Shown: one piece after another, positions 7,585 through 15,717 of the stretch | Numbering within the stretch: position 1 is the stretch's first letter | How the letters are laid out: each line of letters starts with the position of its first letter | Assembly (NCBI GenBank): GCA_002292945.1 | Contig: DBCG01000139.1 | Span: 36,611-56,716, forward strand | Length of the DNA: 20,106 nucleotides | Reading direction: 5' to 3' | Source: Proteobacteria bacterium UBA964 | Lineage (GTDB): Bacteria > Pseudomonadota > Gammaproteobacteria > Steroidobacterales > Steroidobacteraceae | Made by a program: the position numbers and the translations under genes | Notes under the pieces: model-generated | Database searches by the model: none | Told to the model about the DNA's origin: nothing | The model's input: only the letters and a program-made list of their open reading frames with translations

Positions 7585-8916
7585 ATGAACCCAGTCGCCG
7601 ACCCTCCCTCATGGCGTGTGTCGCCGACGGCGTCGGTGCATGGTCGTCTGCGTGTCCCCGGCGACAAGTCGGTGTCGCACCGTGCCTTGATGCTCGGCGG
7701 CATCGCGCAAGGCGAGACCTGTATCAGCGGATTCCTCGACAGCGAGGACTGCCTTGCGACGCTCGCAGCGCTGCGAGCGCTGGGCGTGCGGATCGAGCGC
7801 CCGGGGCAGCGGGAGGTGGTGGTGCAGGGCGTGGGCTTGCATGGCCTGCGCGCTCCCGAGCAAGCGCTCGATATGGGCAACGCCGGCACGGCGATGCGGC
7901 TGTTCATGGGCCTGCTCGCCGGGCAATCCTTCGATTCGACCCTGATCGGGGATCGATCGTTGATGCGCCGACCGATGGAGCGTGCGGCGGCGCCGCTGCG
8001 CTTGATGGGCGCACGCCTCGATACGCTGGACGGGCGCCCTCCGGTGCGCCTGCACGGCGGCGTCGGCCTGCACGGCATCGACTATCCGCTGCCGGTGGCG
8101 AGCGCGCAGGTCAAATCTGCGGTGCTGCTGGCCGGGCTCTACGCGCAGGGCGAGACGCGGGTGACGGAGCCTGCGGTGACGCGCGACCATACCGAGCGCA
8201 TGTTGGGCGGTTTCGGTGTCGAGCTGCGGCGCGCAGGCGCGACCGCAACGCTCCGTGGTGGTCAGACCTTGCAGGGCGCACGCATCGCGGTTCCCGGCGA
8301 TTTCTCCTCGGCGGCGTTCTTCATGGTGGCCGGCAGCATCGCCCGCGAGGGGAGCCTCGTGCTCGAGAACGTCGGGCTCAATCCCACCCGTACCGGTCTG
8401 CTCGACATCCTGCGGGCGATGGGTGCCGACATCACCGTGGAAGAACAGGGTGGCCAGGGCCCCGAGCCCGTCGCGACGCTGACGGTGCGTCCGGCTCAAC
8501 TGCGCGGCATCGAGGTGCCCCTTGAACTCGTCCCGCTCGCGATCGACGAGCTCCCGGTGTTCTTCATCGCGGCGGCCTGCGCAGAAGGAGCTTCGTCGCT
8601 GCGCGGTGCCGAGGAGCTACGGGTCAAAGAGAGCGACCGGCTCGCGGTGATGGCGGCTGGGCTGGCGGCGCTCGGCGTCGAGCATGAGTTGCTGGCCGAT
8701 GGCATGCGACTCGCGGGTCGCCCGGCCACCGGCGAGGTGTTCCGTGGCGGTCGGATCGACAGCCACGGCGATCACCGCATCGCGATGTCCTTCGCGGTCG
8801 CCTCGTTGCAGGCCGCCGGCGAGATACTCATCGACGACGTCGCCAATGTCGCCACCTCCTTCCCCGGGTTCGCCGATCTCGCCCGTTCGGCCGGACTCGG
8901 CCTGCGGGCGGGCTGA
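7585..8916 (+). CDS. aroA: 3-phosphoshikimate 1-carboxyvinyltransferase (EPSP synthase), class II type
   Basis: 443 residues from the ATG at 7585 (E. coli 427). It joins shikimate 3-phosphate and phosphoenolpyruvate, the sixth shikimate-pathway step. Visible motifs are PGDKSVSHRA (Lys28), LDMGNAGTAMRL (95-106), ASAQVKSAVLLAGL (172-185), the catalytic aspartate in LAIDELP (Asp321), RVKESDR (346-352) and GDHRIAM (395-401). ASAQVKSA and Leu after GTAMR are marks of class II enzymes such as the CP4 type, not of the E. coli class I; the active-site Gly of GNAGT is kept. A TTG at 7531, overlapping the pheA stop, would add 18 residues; neither start has a clear ribosome site. In Pseudomonas hisC and a tyrA-aroA fusion lie here; this aroA stands alone. 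Confidence 0.94.
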   Translation: MNPVADPPSWRVSPTASVHGRLRVPGDKSVSHRALMLGGIAQGETCISGFLDSEDCLATLAALRALGVRIERPGQREVVVQGVGLHGLRAPEQALDMGNAGTAMRLFMGLLAGQSFDSTLIGDRSLMRRPMERAAAPLRLMGARLDTLDGRPPVRLHGGVGLHGIDYPLPVASAQVKSAVLLAGLYAQGETRVTEPAVTRDHTERMLGGFGVELRRAGATATLRGGQTLQGARIAVPGDFSSAAFFMVAGSIAREGSLVLENVGLNPTRTGLLDILRAMGADITVEEQGGQGPEPVATLTVRPAQLRGIEVPLELVPLAIDELPVFFIAAACAEGASSLRGAEELRVKESDRLAVMAAGLAALGVEHELLADGMRLAGRPATGEVFRGGRIDSHGDHRIAMSFAVASLQAAGEILIDDVANVATSFPGFADLARSAGLGLRAG

Positions 8917-8919
8917 GGA
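8914..8919 (+). promoter_or_regulatory. ribosome binding site of cmk
   Basis: TGAGGA overlaps the aroA TGA stop and stands 7 bases before the ATG at 8927. This fixes the cmk start and makes coupling with aroA likely. Confidence 0.6.
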
Positions 8920-8926
8920 CAACGGG

Positions 8927-9616
8927 ATGGCTGGATTTCCGGTCCCGGTCTTGGCAGTGGACGGACCCTCCGGGTCCGGCAAGGGCACCGTCTGCCGGAA
9001 CCTGGCGACGCGCCTCGGCTGGCACCTCTTGGACAGCGGGGCGCTCTACCGGCTGACAGCGGTCGCCGGGCATCGGGCGGGCCTCGGCCCGGATGATCGG
9101 GCGGGCCACGCCGCGTTGGCGGCTCGGATGGCGGTGGTGTTCGCGGTGACGGCGCAGGGCGATGAGCGCATCGTGCTCGAGGGGCAGGAGGTCACGGGCC
9201 TCGTCAGGGCGGAGCAGACCGGGCAGGGCGCCTCTCGGGTCGCCGCCTGGCCTGAGGTGCGGGAGGCTTTGTTGTCGCGCCAGCGGAGCTTTGCCGAGTC
9301 GCCTGGGCTGGTCGCAGATGGGCGCGACATGGGCACAGTGGTCTTTCCCGAGGCTCCCCTGAAGATCTTTCTGACGGCGACCCCGGACGAACGGGCCCGT
9401 CGTCGCTATAACCAGTTGAAAGACAAGGATTCCGCTGTTAGTCTTGCCGCCCTTTCGCGGGAGATCGCCGAGCGTGATCTGCGGGATTCGACCCGCAGCG
9501 TTGCACCGCTCAGGCCTGCGTCCGACGCGTTCGTGATCGATTCCACCGGCGTTGCCGTGGAGGCGATCGTCGAACGGGTGATCGAACTCGGACGCACGCG
9601 CGCCCTTTGGCGCTGA
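8927..9616 (+). CDS. cmk: cytidylate kinase
   Basis: 229-residue P-loop kinase that phosphorylates CMP and dCMP with ATP. Walker A is GPSGSGKGT (13-21), DSGALYRL follows as the CMP-binding segment, and DGRDMGTVVFPEA and RDLRDSTRSVAPL are typical Cmk motifs (the last is the lid with substrate-contacting arginines). Length agrees with E. coli Cmk (227). The ATG at 8927 is supported by TGAGGA 7 bases upstream. aroA ends 10 bases before. rpsA follows after a 138-base structured region, the usual cmk-rpsA pairing in gammaproteobacteria. Confidence 0.95.
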   Translation: MAGFPVPVLAVDGPSGSGKGTVCRNLATRLGWHLLDSGALYRLTAVAGHRAGLGPDDRAGHAALAARMAVVFAVTAQGDERIVLEGQEVTGLVRAEQTGQGASRVAAWPEVREALLSRQRSFAESPGLVADGRDMGTVVFPEAPLKIFLTATPDERARRRYNQLKDKDSAVSLAALSREIAERDLRDSTRSVAPLRPASDAFVIDSTGVAVEAIVERVIELGRTRALWR

Positions 9617-9647
9617 CCCCCTGCGAAGTCGATCAGGTGTCGATGGT

Positions 9648-9669
9648 GGTCCCGCAAGGATGCGGGGCC
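9648..9669 (+). promoter_or_regulatory. rpsA leader hairpin 1 with GGA in the loop
   Basis: GGTCCCGC (9648-9655) pairs with GCGGGGCC (9662-9669) over 8 pairs including one G-U. The loop is AAGGAT. Apical GGA loops are known features of the E. coli rpsA leader, where S1 represses its own translation. No T-run follows, so it is unlikely to be a terminator for cmk. A role as an S1-bound autoregulatory element is inference. Confidence 0.6.
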
Positions 9670-9708
9670 GTTTGAGCAACCCTTCCCGCAGTCCACGGCA
9701 GGTGGCGA

Positions 9709-9740
9709 GCGGGTACCAACCCGCGGCGCTTTCGGGCGTC
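9709..9740 (+). promoter_or_regulatory. rpsA leader hairpins 2 and 3
   Basis: Hairpin 2: GCGGGT (9709-9714) pairs perfectly with ACCCGC (9719-9724) around a 4-base ACCA loop. Hairpin 3 starts on the next base: GGCGC (9725-9729) with GCGTC (9736-9740), one G-U pair, 6-base loop. Hairpin 3 ends 14 bases before the rpsA ATG. The ribosome site between them is weak (GAGA), a trait known for rpsA in E. coli. Confidence 0.55.
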
Positions 9741-9754
9741 GCACGAGAGACGAA

Positions 9755-11443
<1,689 letters not shown>

Positions 11444-11450
11444 CCCCGGG

Positions 11451-11483
11451 CGCCGCACCCCTTCCGCTGGAGGGGGTGCGGCG
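11451..11483 (+). terminator. strong T-less hairpin between rpsA and ihfB
   Basis: The 11 bases 11451-11461 (CGCCGCACCCC) are the exact reverse complement of 11473-11483. Inside, TTCC/GGAG-type pairs extend the stem to about 15 pairs around a 3-base loop. It starts 7 bases after the rpsA stop. No T-run follows on either strand, so it may be a 3'-end stabiliser, an RNase site or a weak terminator rather than a classical one. Confidence 0.55.
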
Positions 11484-11522
11484 TGCCGTCGGCGATGCAG
11501 GCCTGAGCGCAAGGGGCATGGC

Positions 11523-11825
11523 ATGACGAAATCCGAACTCATCGAACTGATCACCGCCAAGCAGAAACACCTGCCGGCGAAGGATGTCGAACTCGCTCTC
11601 AAGCAGATGCTCGAGATCATGAGCGATGCGTTGGCTGCCGGCGAGCGCATCGAGATCCGCGGTTTCGGCAGCTTTTCTTTGCATTTCCGGCCGCCGCGGC
11701 AGGGGCGAAATCCCAAGACCGGCGAGACGGTCGCGCTGTCGGGCAAGCATGTTCCGCACTTCAAGGCCGGCAAAGACCTGCGCGAGCGCGTCAACGAAGG
11801 TATAGACCGCCCGATCCGCGACTGA
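11523..11825 (+). CDS. ihfB: integration host factor subunit beta
   Basis: 100-residue HU/IHF family protein; with IhfA it bends DNA sharply at specific sites. The signature IEIRGFGSFSLHFRPPRQGRNPKTGE spans about 43-68, with the intercalating proline of the beta-arm in RNPKTGE, and it ends HVPHFKAGKDLRERV. Opening MTKSELIELI is typical of IhfB rather than HU. AAGGGG (about 11511-11516) is its ribosome site. The rpsA-ihfB order is conserved across gammaproteobacteria. In E. coli and Pseudomonas an lapA/yciS-type gene follows; here it is replaced by a secreted HhH protein. Confidence 0.95.
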   Translation: MTKSELIELITAKQKHLPAKDVELALKQMLEIMSDALAAGERIEIRGFGSFSLHFRPPRQGRNPKTGETVALSGKHVPHFKAGKDLRERVNEGIDRPIRD

Positions 11826-11919
11826 ATCCGGCTGCACGCCGATACGCGCACCGCGCGCATTTCTGGCCGTTCGCGACCGATTAGGCGCTCGGGCATCGGG
11901 CGCCCCACCCCTTAGGCTG

Positions 11920-11945
11920 TCGATCTCTCTCTCTCGGAGGATCGA
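11920..11945 (+). promoter_or_regulatory. ribosome binding site with CT tract inside a small inverted repeat
   Basis: TCGATC (11920-11925) pairs with GATCGA (11940-11945). The loop between holds five TC repeats (11926-11935) and most of a strong ribosome site, GGAGG (11936-11940), 8 bases before the ATG at 11949. The last G of the ribosome site is in the stem. Whether the hairpin forms and modulates translation is inference. The gap after ihfB (11826-11919) otherwise holds only a 5-pair inverted repeat, 11884-11888 with 11900-11904, and a repeated TTAGGC (11881, 11912). Confidence 0.4.
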
Positions 11946-11948
11946 TCC

Positions 11949-12410
11949 ATGCCACTTCCGGTGTCCGCTTCGTTCCCGGCCATGCTCGGCACGCTTCTGC
12001 TCGCGTTCGGCGTTCCGTTGGTTGCGCTCATCGCGCCGCTCAGTTGGGCGCAAGGCGTCGATCTGAACACCGCCGATGTGGCGACCTTGTCGCGTGAACT
12101 TTCCGGCATCGGCGAGTCGCGCGCCCGCGCCATCATCGAGCACCGCCAGCGCCACGGTCCGTTCCGCTCAGTGGATGAACTCGCGCTGATCCGCGGCATC
12201 GGTCCGAAGACCATCGAACGCAACCGTGCGCGGATCCGCCTCGTGGTACCCCCGGGTGTGACCGAACGGTCGGGGGAGGGCGTCCGCAGCGGCAAAGCCC
12301 CGTCTGCGGGACGATCGGGCACCCGCAGCGGTCCGCCCATCGTGCGTCCGCCGCCTCGATCCGGCACCGCTGCGGATGACCTGCCACCGGAGATCCTCAT
12401 CGGTCCCTGA
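11949..12410 (+). CDS. exported ComEA-like helix-hairpin-helix protein
   Basis: 153 residues. Residues 1-35 look like a Sec signal peptide: a long hydrophobic stretch (about 11-33) ending LSWAQ, with cleavage probably near 34-36. Residues 37-97 carry a double helix-hairpin-helix of the ComEA kind: DLNTADVATLSRELSGIGESRARAII and then FRSVDELALIRGIGPKTIERN, with GIG at 53-55 and 83-85. HhH pairs bind DNA without sequence specificity. In naturally competent bacteria ComEA holds incoming DNA in the periplasm. The tail (100-153) is rich in Gly, Ser, Arg and Pro, probably disordered and basic until an acidic end. A strong ribosome site, GGAGG, sets the start. It stands between ihfB and galU, with no other competence gene in the window, so a role in DNA uptake is only a guess. 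Confidence 0.72.
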   Translation: MPLPVSASFPAMLGTLLLAFGVPLVALIAPLSWAQGVDLNTADVATLSRELSGIGESRARAIIEHRQRHGPFRSVDELALIRGIGPKTIERNRARIRLVVPPGVTERSGEGVRSGKAPSAGRSGTRSGPPIVRPPPRSGTAADDLPPEILIGP

Positions 12411-12438
12411 GCGCCGGCCATCTATTATCGGGCGGCGA

Positions 12439-12466
12439 CCGACTTCGTATAGCGGCGCGATATAAT
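12439..12466 (+). promoter_or_regulatory. galU promoter with consensus -10
   Basis: A perfect TATAAT at 12461-12466, with CCGACT at 12439-12444 as a partial -35 (16-base spacer). The expected start, 6-8 bases after the -10, falls on or next to the A of the galU ATG at 12473, so the transcript would have no leader. No Shine-Dalgarno is present between the box and the ATG. Confidence 0.6.
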
Positions 12467-12472
12467 GTTTGG

Positions 12473-13405
12473 ATGAAGAACCGTGCGCTGATCGAAACGG
12501 CCGTGTTCCCGGTGGCGGGTCGCGGAACGCGCTTCCTGCCCGCCACCAAGGCGAGCCCGAAGGAGATGCTGCCGGTGGTCGACAAGCCACTGATCCAGTA
12601 CGCGGTGGAGGAAGCGTTGGCTGCGGGTGCCCGGCGGTTGGTGTTCATCACCGGCGCTTCCAAGCGGGCGATCGAGGACCACTTCGACTCCGACCAGGAA
12701 CTGGAGGGCCTGCTACGCCGTCAGGGCAAGTCCGATCTGCTGCGTCAGCTGCGCAGCGTGCTGCCGAGCTACGCGACCTGCATCTACATCCGCCAACCGG
12801 CGCCGCTCGGTCTCGGTCACGCCGTGCTCTGCGCACGACCGGCGGTGGGTGAACGGCCGTTCTTCGTGCATCTCGCCGATGACCTCATCGACGCACAGAC
12901 CCCGGTTCTCGCCCAGATGGCGGAGGTTCACGCCGGGCGTGGCGGCAGCGTGATCGGTTGCCAGACGGTGCCGCGCGCCGAGACCGATCGATATGGCATC
13001 GTGGCGACGCAAGGCCGGGGCGTGACGCAGCGCATCACCGCGATCGTCGAGAAGCCGAAACCCGCGCAGGCGCCCTCGACGCTGGCGGTCGTCGGGCGTT
13101 ATCTCTTGATGCCGCGGGTGTTCGACCACCTGGCGCGCATCGGCCGCGGCGCCGGTGGCGAGATCCAGCTCACCGACGGCATCTCGCGCTTGTTGGACGA
13201 TGAGGCGGTGTACGCCCATCGATTCGAGGGCCGGCGCTATGACTGCGGCAGCAAGCTCGGCTATCTGCAGGCGACGGTCGCCTATGCGCTTGCGCATCCC
13301 GAACTCGGGGCGCCGTTCCGTGCGCATCTGCGCAGCATCGTCTCCCAGGGCGTCACCGCCGGACGCCGTGGACCGTCAGCTCAGGGACGACCGAGGAAGA
13401 GGTAA
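12473..13405 (+). CDS. galU: UTP--glucose-1-phosphate uridylyltransferase
   Basis: 310-residue nucleotidyltransferase making UDP-glucose, a precursor of lipopolysaccharide, exopolysaccharide and glycolipids. The nucleotide-binding loop is FPVAGRGTRFLPATKASPKEMLPV (12-35). The sugar-phosphate region has APLGLGHAVLCAR (110-122), then HLADDLID (133-140), IVEKPKP and GGEIQLTDGI, all GalU hallmarks. MKNRALIETAVFPVAG is a common opening, so the ATG at 12473 is sound even though it has no ribosome site. The last 20 or so residues (GRRGPSAQGRPRKR region) are a basic extension beyond the usual end. The final 25 bases overlap the end of the convergent patatin gene. A consensus -10 six bases upstream of the ATG suggests leaderless expression. 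Confidence 0.96.
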   Translation: MKNRALIETAVFPVAGRGTRFLPATKASPKEMLPVVDKPLIQYAVEEALAAGARRLVFITGASKRAIEDHFDSDQELEGLLRRQGKSDLLRQLRSVLPSYATCIYIRQPAPLGLGHAVLCARPAVGERPFFVHLADDLIDAQTPVLAQMAEVHAGRGGSVIGCQTVPRAETDRYGIVATQGRGVTQRITAIVEKPKPAQAPSTLAVVGRYLLMPRVFDHLARIGRGAGGEIQLTDGISRLLDDEAVYAHRFEGRRYDCGSKLGYLQATVAYALAHPELGAPFRAHLRSIVSQGVTAGRRGPSAQGRPRKR

Positions 13406-15654
13406 TAGGTGCGCTCGCCGCCCTCGCCGATCCCTATAGCGAGGTAGAGCGGGCCGAGCGCAGTGTCGGTCGAGAGGAAGGCGGACCCCGCCGTCACCCA
13501 TTCGCGCTTCCGGCTGATCTCAAAGCCATTGACCGTCGGCGAGGCGACATTGAGCCGTTCTGAGACCTCACCGACCTCCAGCGAACCGCCGGCATAAAAG
13601 CCTTTGACCACCGCGCCGCCCGCGCCGATCTGGTAGGCGTAGACCGCACGGCCGAAGCTCACGCGGTTGGCCTGGAACTGGCGTTCACCGAAACCGGAGA
13701 GGTTCTGGAAGCCACCGAGGGTGAAGGCTTCGACGAGCGGTAGGGTGCTGCCGAAGGCGTTGCCGTGCCGCGCCGAGAGGGCAAGGCTGTGCCGGTCTCG
13801 CCCGAAGGCTTGCTGCAATTCCACGCTGCCCTTCCGGTACGGGACATCGTCGCCGAACGCTTCGAAGGACTGCTCGTAGGACGCGCTCGCGAAGAGCCCG
13901 GCGCGCGGGAAATCCCAGTCATCGAGGCGATCGACGGTGTAGCGCAGCAGCGCCGCGGTACCGGTCTGCGTGTTGGTGCCGTAGTCGATGCCGCTTTGAC
14001 GGCGCAGGTCGTACCACGACCGCTGCACGGCGAAGAGCACCTCGGAGTCCGTGAAGAATCGGCTGCGCACGCCGACGCCGGTCCGCAGCACCGAGTTGCG
14101 GTAGGTGGCGACCGCTTCGTCATCGAGGTACAGGGTATCCACCCGGCGACGGGCATCGACATAGACGCTGCCGAGCCACTGACGCTGCAGGTCGACCGGC
14201 TGCAGCAACTCGCTGCGCACGCCCATCACATCGCCTACCGCGACCGATGAGCGCCATTCCAAGCCTTTGCGGTTGAGCCAGGTGACGCGCAGGTCGCTGT
14301 AGAGGTTGAAGCCGCTCTCGCCCTCGAGATCGGTGCTCAGCGAGGTGCCAAAGCGCAGGTAATTCGGCCCCCAGGATTTCTCCTTGGGTTCGATGATCAC
14401 GCTGTCCTGTCCCGCCCGCGATTCGGTGCGCAGCGTCACCTGCTGGAAATCGTCGGTGGCATACAGGGCTTCGACCGCGCGCTCGACAAGCTCGGTGGCG
14501 GGTGCCGTATCGCGGACCGCCGCGAAAACCGCCTCGACGCTCGCAGGGTCCACATGTTTCAGGCCGGAGGTATCGAGCCGCACGGCCACCGACTCCGGTG
14601 CGACCACGTTGCGGGGTGGCAGATGGGCGGCGCGCCAAGCCTGCCATTCGGCCTCGGGCGCCGCGAACCGCGCCAGCCGGTCCGCGACTTGACGCGCCGC
14701 GCGCTCGCCGATCTCGACGGTGGTCCATGCATCCTTGAAGTTGGCGGCGCTGTAGTCGCCGAGCTCGGGTGTCACCAGAACATCATCGGGCCGGAGCTCG
14801 GCGAGCGAGGTGTTGACGTTCTGGTCGGTGAGGATGTTGATCATCTGCGAGGTCACGCCCACCAACGACTCCACCTGCTCGCGCGGCATCAGCGTGGTGC
14901 CGAGGTTCACGGCGATGATCCTGCGGGCGCCCATGCTCCTCGCGATGTCGATGCCGAGGTTGCGGACCAGCCCGCCATCGACCAGCAAGCGCCCCTCGAT
15001 CTCCTGCGGCGCGAAGGCGCCCGGTACCGACATGCTGGCGCGCACGGCGGCGTTGAGGCTGCCCTTGTCGAGCACGACCATCTTGCCCGTGGTGATGTCG
15101 GTCGCGATGGCGCGGAACGGGATGGGGAGCTCGTCGAAGGTCGCTCGGGTCACCGGCGGCCCGAGCAGCAGCTGCAGGAAACCCTCGAGCTGCTGACCGA
15201 TGACGGCCCCGCCCGGCAGCAGCGCGCCGCCCGCGCCGACACCGATCTCTGCGCTGATGGCACGCTCGCGCTCGAGCTCTTTGCTGCGCCAGGACCGCTG
15301 TGCGCGCGCCGGTTCGTCACCGAGGACGATGTCCCAGTTGGCGGTGCGCAGGGCGTCCTCCATCTCGGCCGTGGTCGTCCCGGAGACGTAGGAGGCACCG
15401 ACGATCGATCCCATGCTGGTGCCGACCACGCAGTCGATCGGGACGCGCAGATCCTCGAGGACCTTCAGCACGCCGACATGTGCCGCCCCGCGGGCGCCGC
15501 CGCCGCTCAGGACAAGGCAGGTCTTGGGGCGCCCGGCCTCTGTCGCCTGGGCTCGGGTCGACCCACCCAGCGATGCGCTCAGGAGGGCGATGAGGAGGGC
15601 CAGGGGGACGACCCGTGTTCTGGAATGTTGCAGATATACGACGGGTGCGGACAT
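13381..15654 (-). CDS. PlpD-type patatin-like phospholipase with outer-membrane barrel (type Vd autotransporter)
   Basis: 757 residues in three parts. A signal peptide at 1-37 (hydrophobic VPLALLIALLSASLGG, then AQA) directs it to the periplasm. A patatin domain (about 43-330) has the oxyanion loop GGGARG (51-56), the nucleophile in GTSMG (Ser80) and the dyad aspartate in DGG (Asp226), so lipase activity is expected. A linker and one POTRA-like domain (about 350-430) lead to a BamA/Omp85-like 16-strand-type barrel (about 430-757) with alternating residues, ending YYLFLGRP. This layout matches PlpD of Pseudomonas aeruginosa, a surface phospholipase A1, and many related proteins of unknown use. 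Start ATG at 15654 lacks a clear ribosome site. It is divergent from the acyl-CoA dehydrogenase and its 3' end overlaps galU by 25 bases. Confidence 0.88.
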   Translation of the reverse strand: MSAPVVYLQHSRTRVVPLALLIALLSASLGGSTRAQATEAGRPKTCLVLSGGGARGAAHVGVLKVLEDLRVPIDCVVGTSMGSIVGASYVSGTTTAEMEDALRTANWDIVLGDEPARAQRSWRSKELERERAISAEIGVGAGGALLPGGAVIGQQLEGFLQLLLGPPVTRATFDELPIPFRAIATDITTGKMVVLDKGSLNAAVRASMSVPGAFAPQEIEGRLLVDGGLVRNLGIDIARSMGARRIIAVNLGTTLMPREQVESLVGVTSQMINILTDQNVNTSLAELRPDDVLVTPELGDYSAANFKDAWTTVEIGERAARQVADRLARFAAPEAEWQAWRAAHLPPRNVVAPESVAVRLDTSGLKHVDPASVEAVFAAVRDTAPATELVERAVEALYATDDFQQVTLRTESRAGQDSVIIEPKEKSWGPNYLRFGTSLSTDLEGESGFNLYSDLRVTWLNRKGLEWRSSVAVGDVMGVRSELLQPVDLQRQWLGSVYVDARRRVDTLYLDDEAVATYRNSVLRTGVGVRSRFFTDSEVLFAVQRSWYDLRRQSGIDYGTNTQTGTAALLRYTVDRLDDWDFPRAGLFASASYEQSFEAFGDDVPYRKGSVELQQAFGRDRHSLALSARHGNAFGSTLPLVEAFTLGGFQNLSGFGERQFQANRVSFGRAVYAYQIGAGGAVVKGFYAGGSLEVGEVSERLNVASPTVNGFEISRKREWVTAGSAFLSTDTALGPLYLAIGIGEGGERTYYLFLGRP

Positions 15655-15703
15655 AAGGCCACAATGGTATCGTTAATCAACAATTTCCACGATCCGATGT
15701 GTG

Positions 15704-15709
15704 CAGGAG
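15704..15709 (+). promoter_or_regulatory. ribosome binding site setting the acyl-CoA dehydrogenase start
   Basis: CAGGAG lies 8 bases before the ATG at 15718. Two in-frame upstream ATGs (15664 and 15697) have no comparable site, so 15718 is preferred. The 63-base divergent gap to the patatin gene also holds an AT-rich stretch with GTTAATCAAC (15672-15681), a near palindrome that could be an operator. Confidence 0.55.
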
Positions 15710-15717
15710 TCCGATCG

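Noticed and set aside
12421..12427. TATTAT as a second galU -10
   Set aside because: It resembles a -10, but no -35 fits and the perfect TATAAT at 12461 is far better placed.
14554..15717. N-terminal extension of the acyl-CoA dehydrogenase frame opposite the patatin gene
   Set aside because: The region is antisense to a well-supported gene, and a clear ribosome site at 15704-15709 places the start at 15718.
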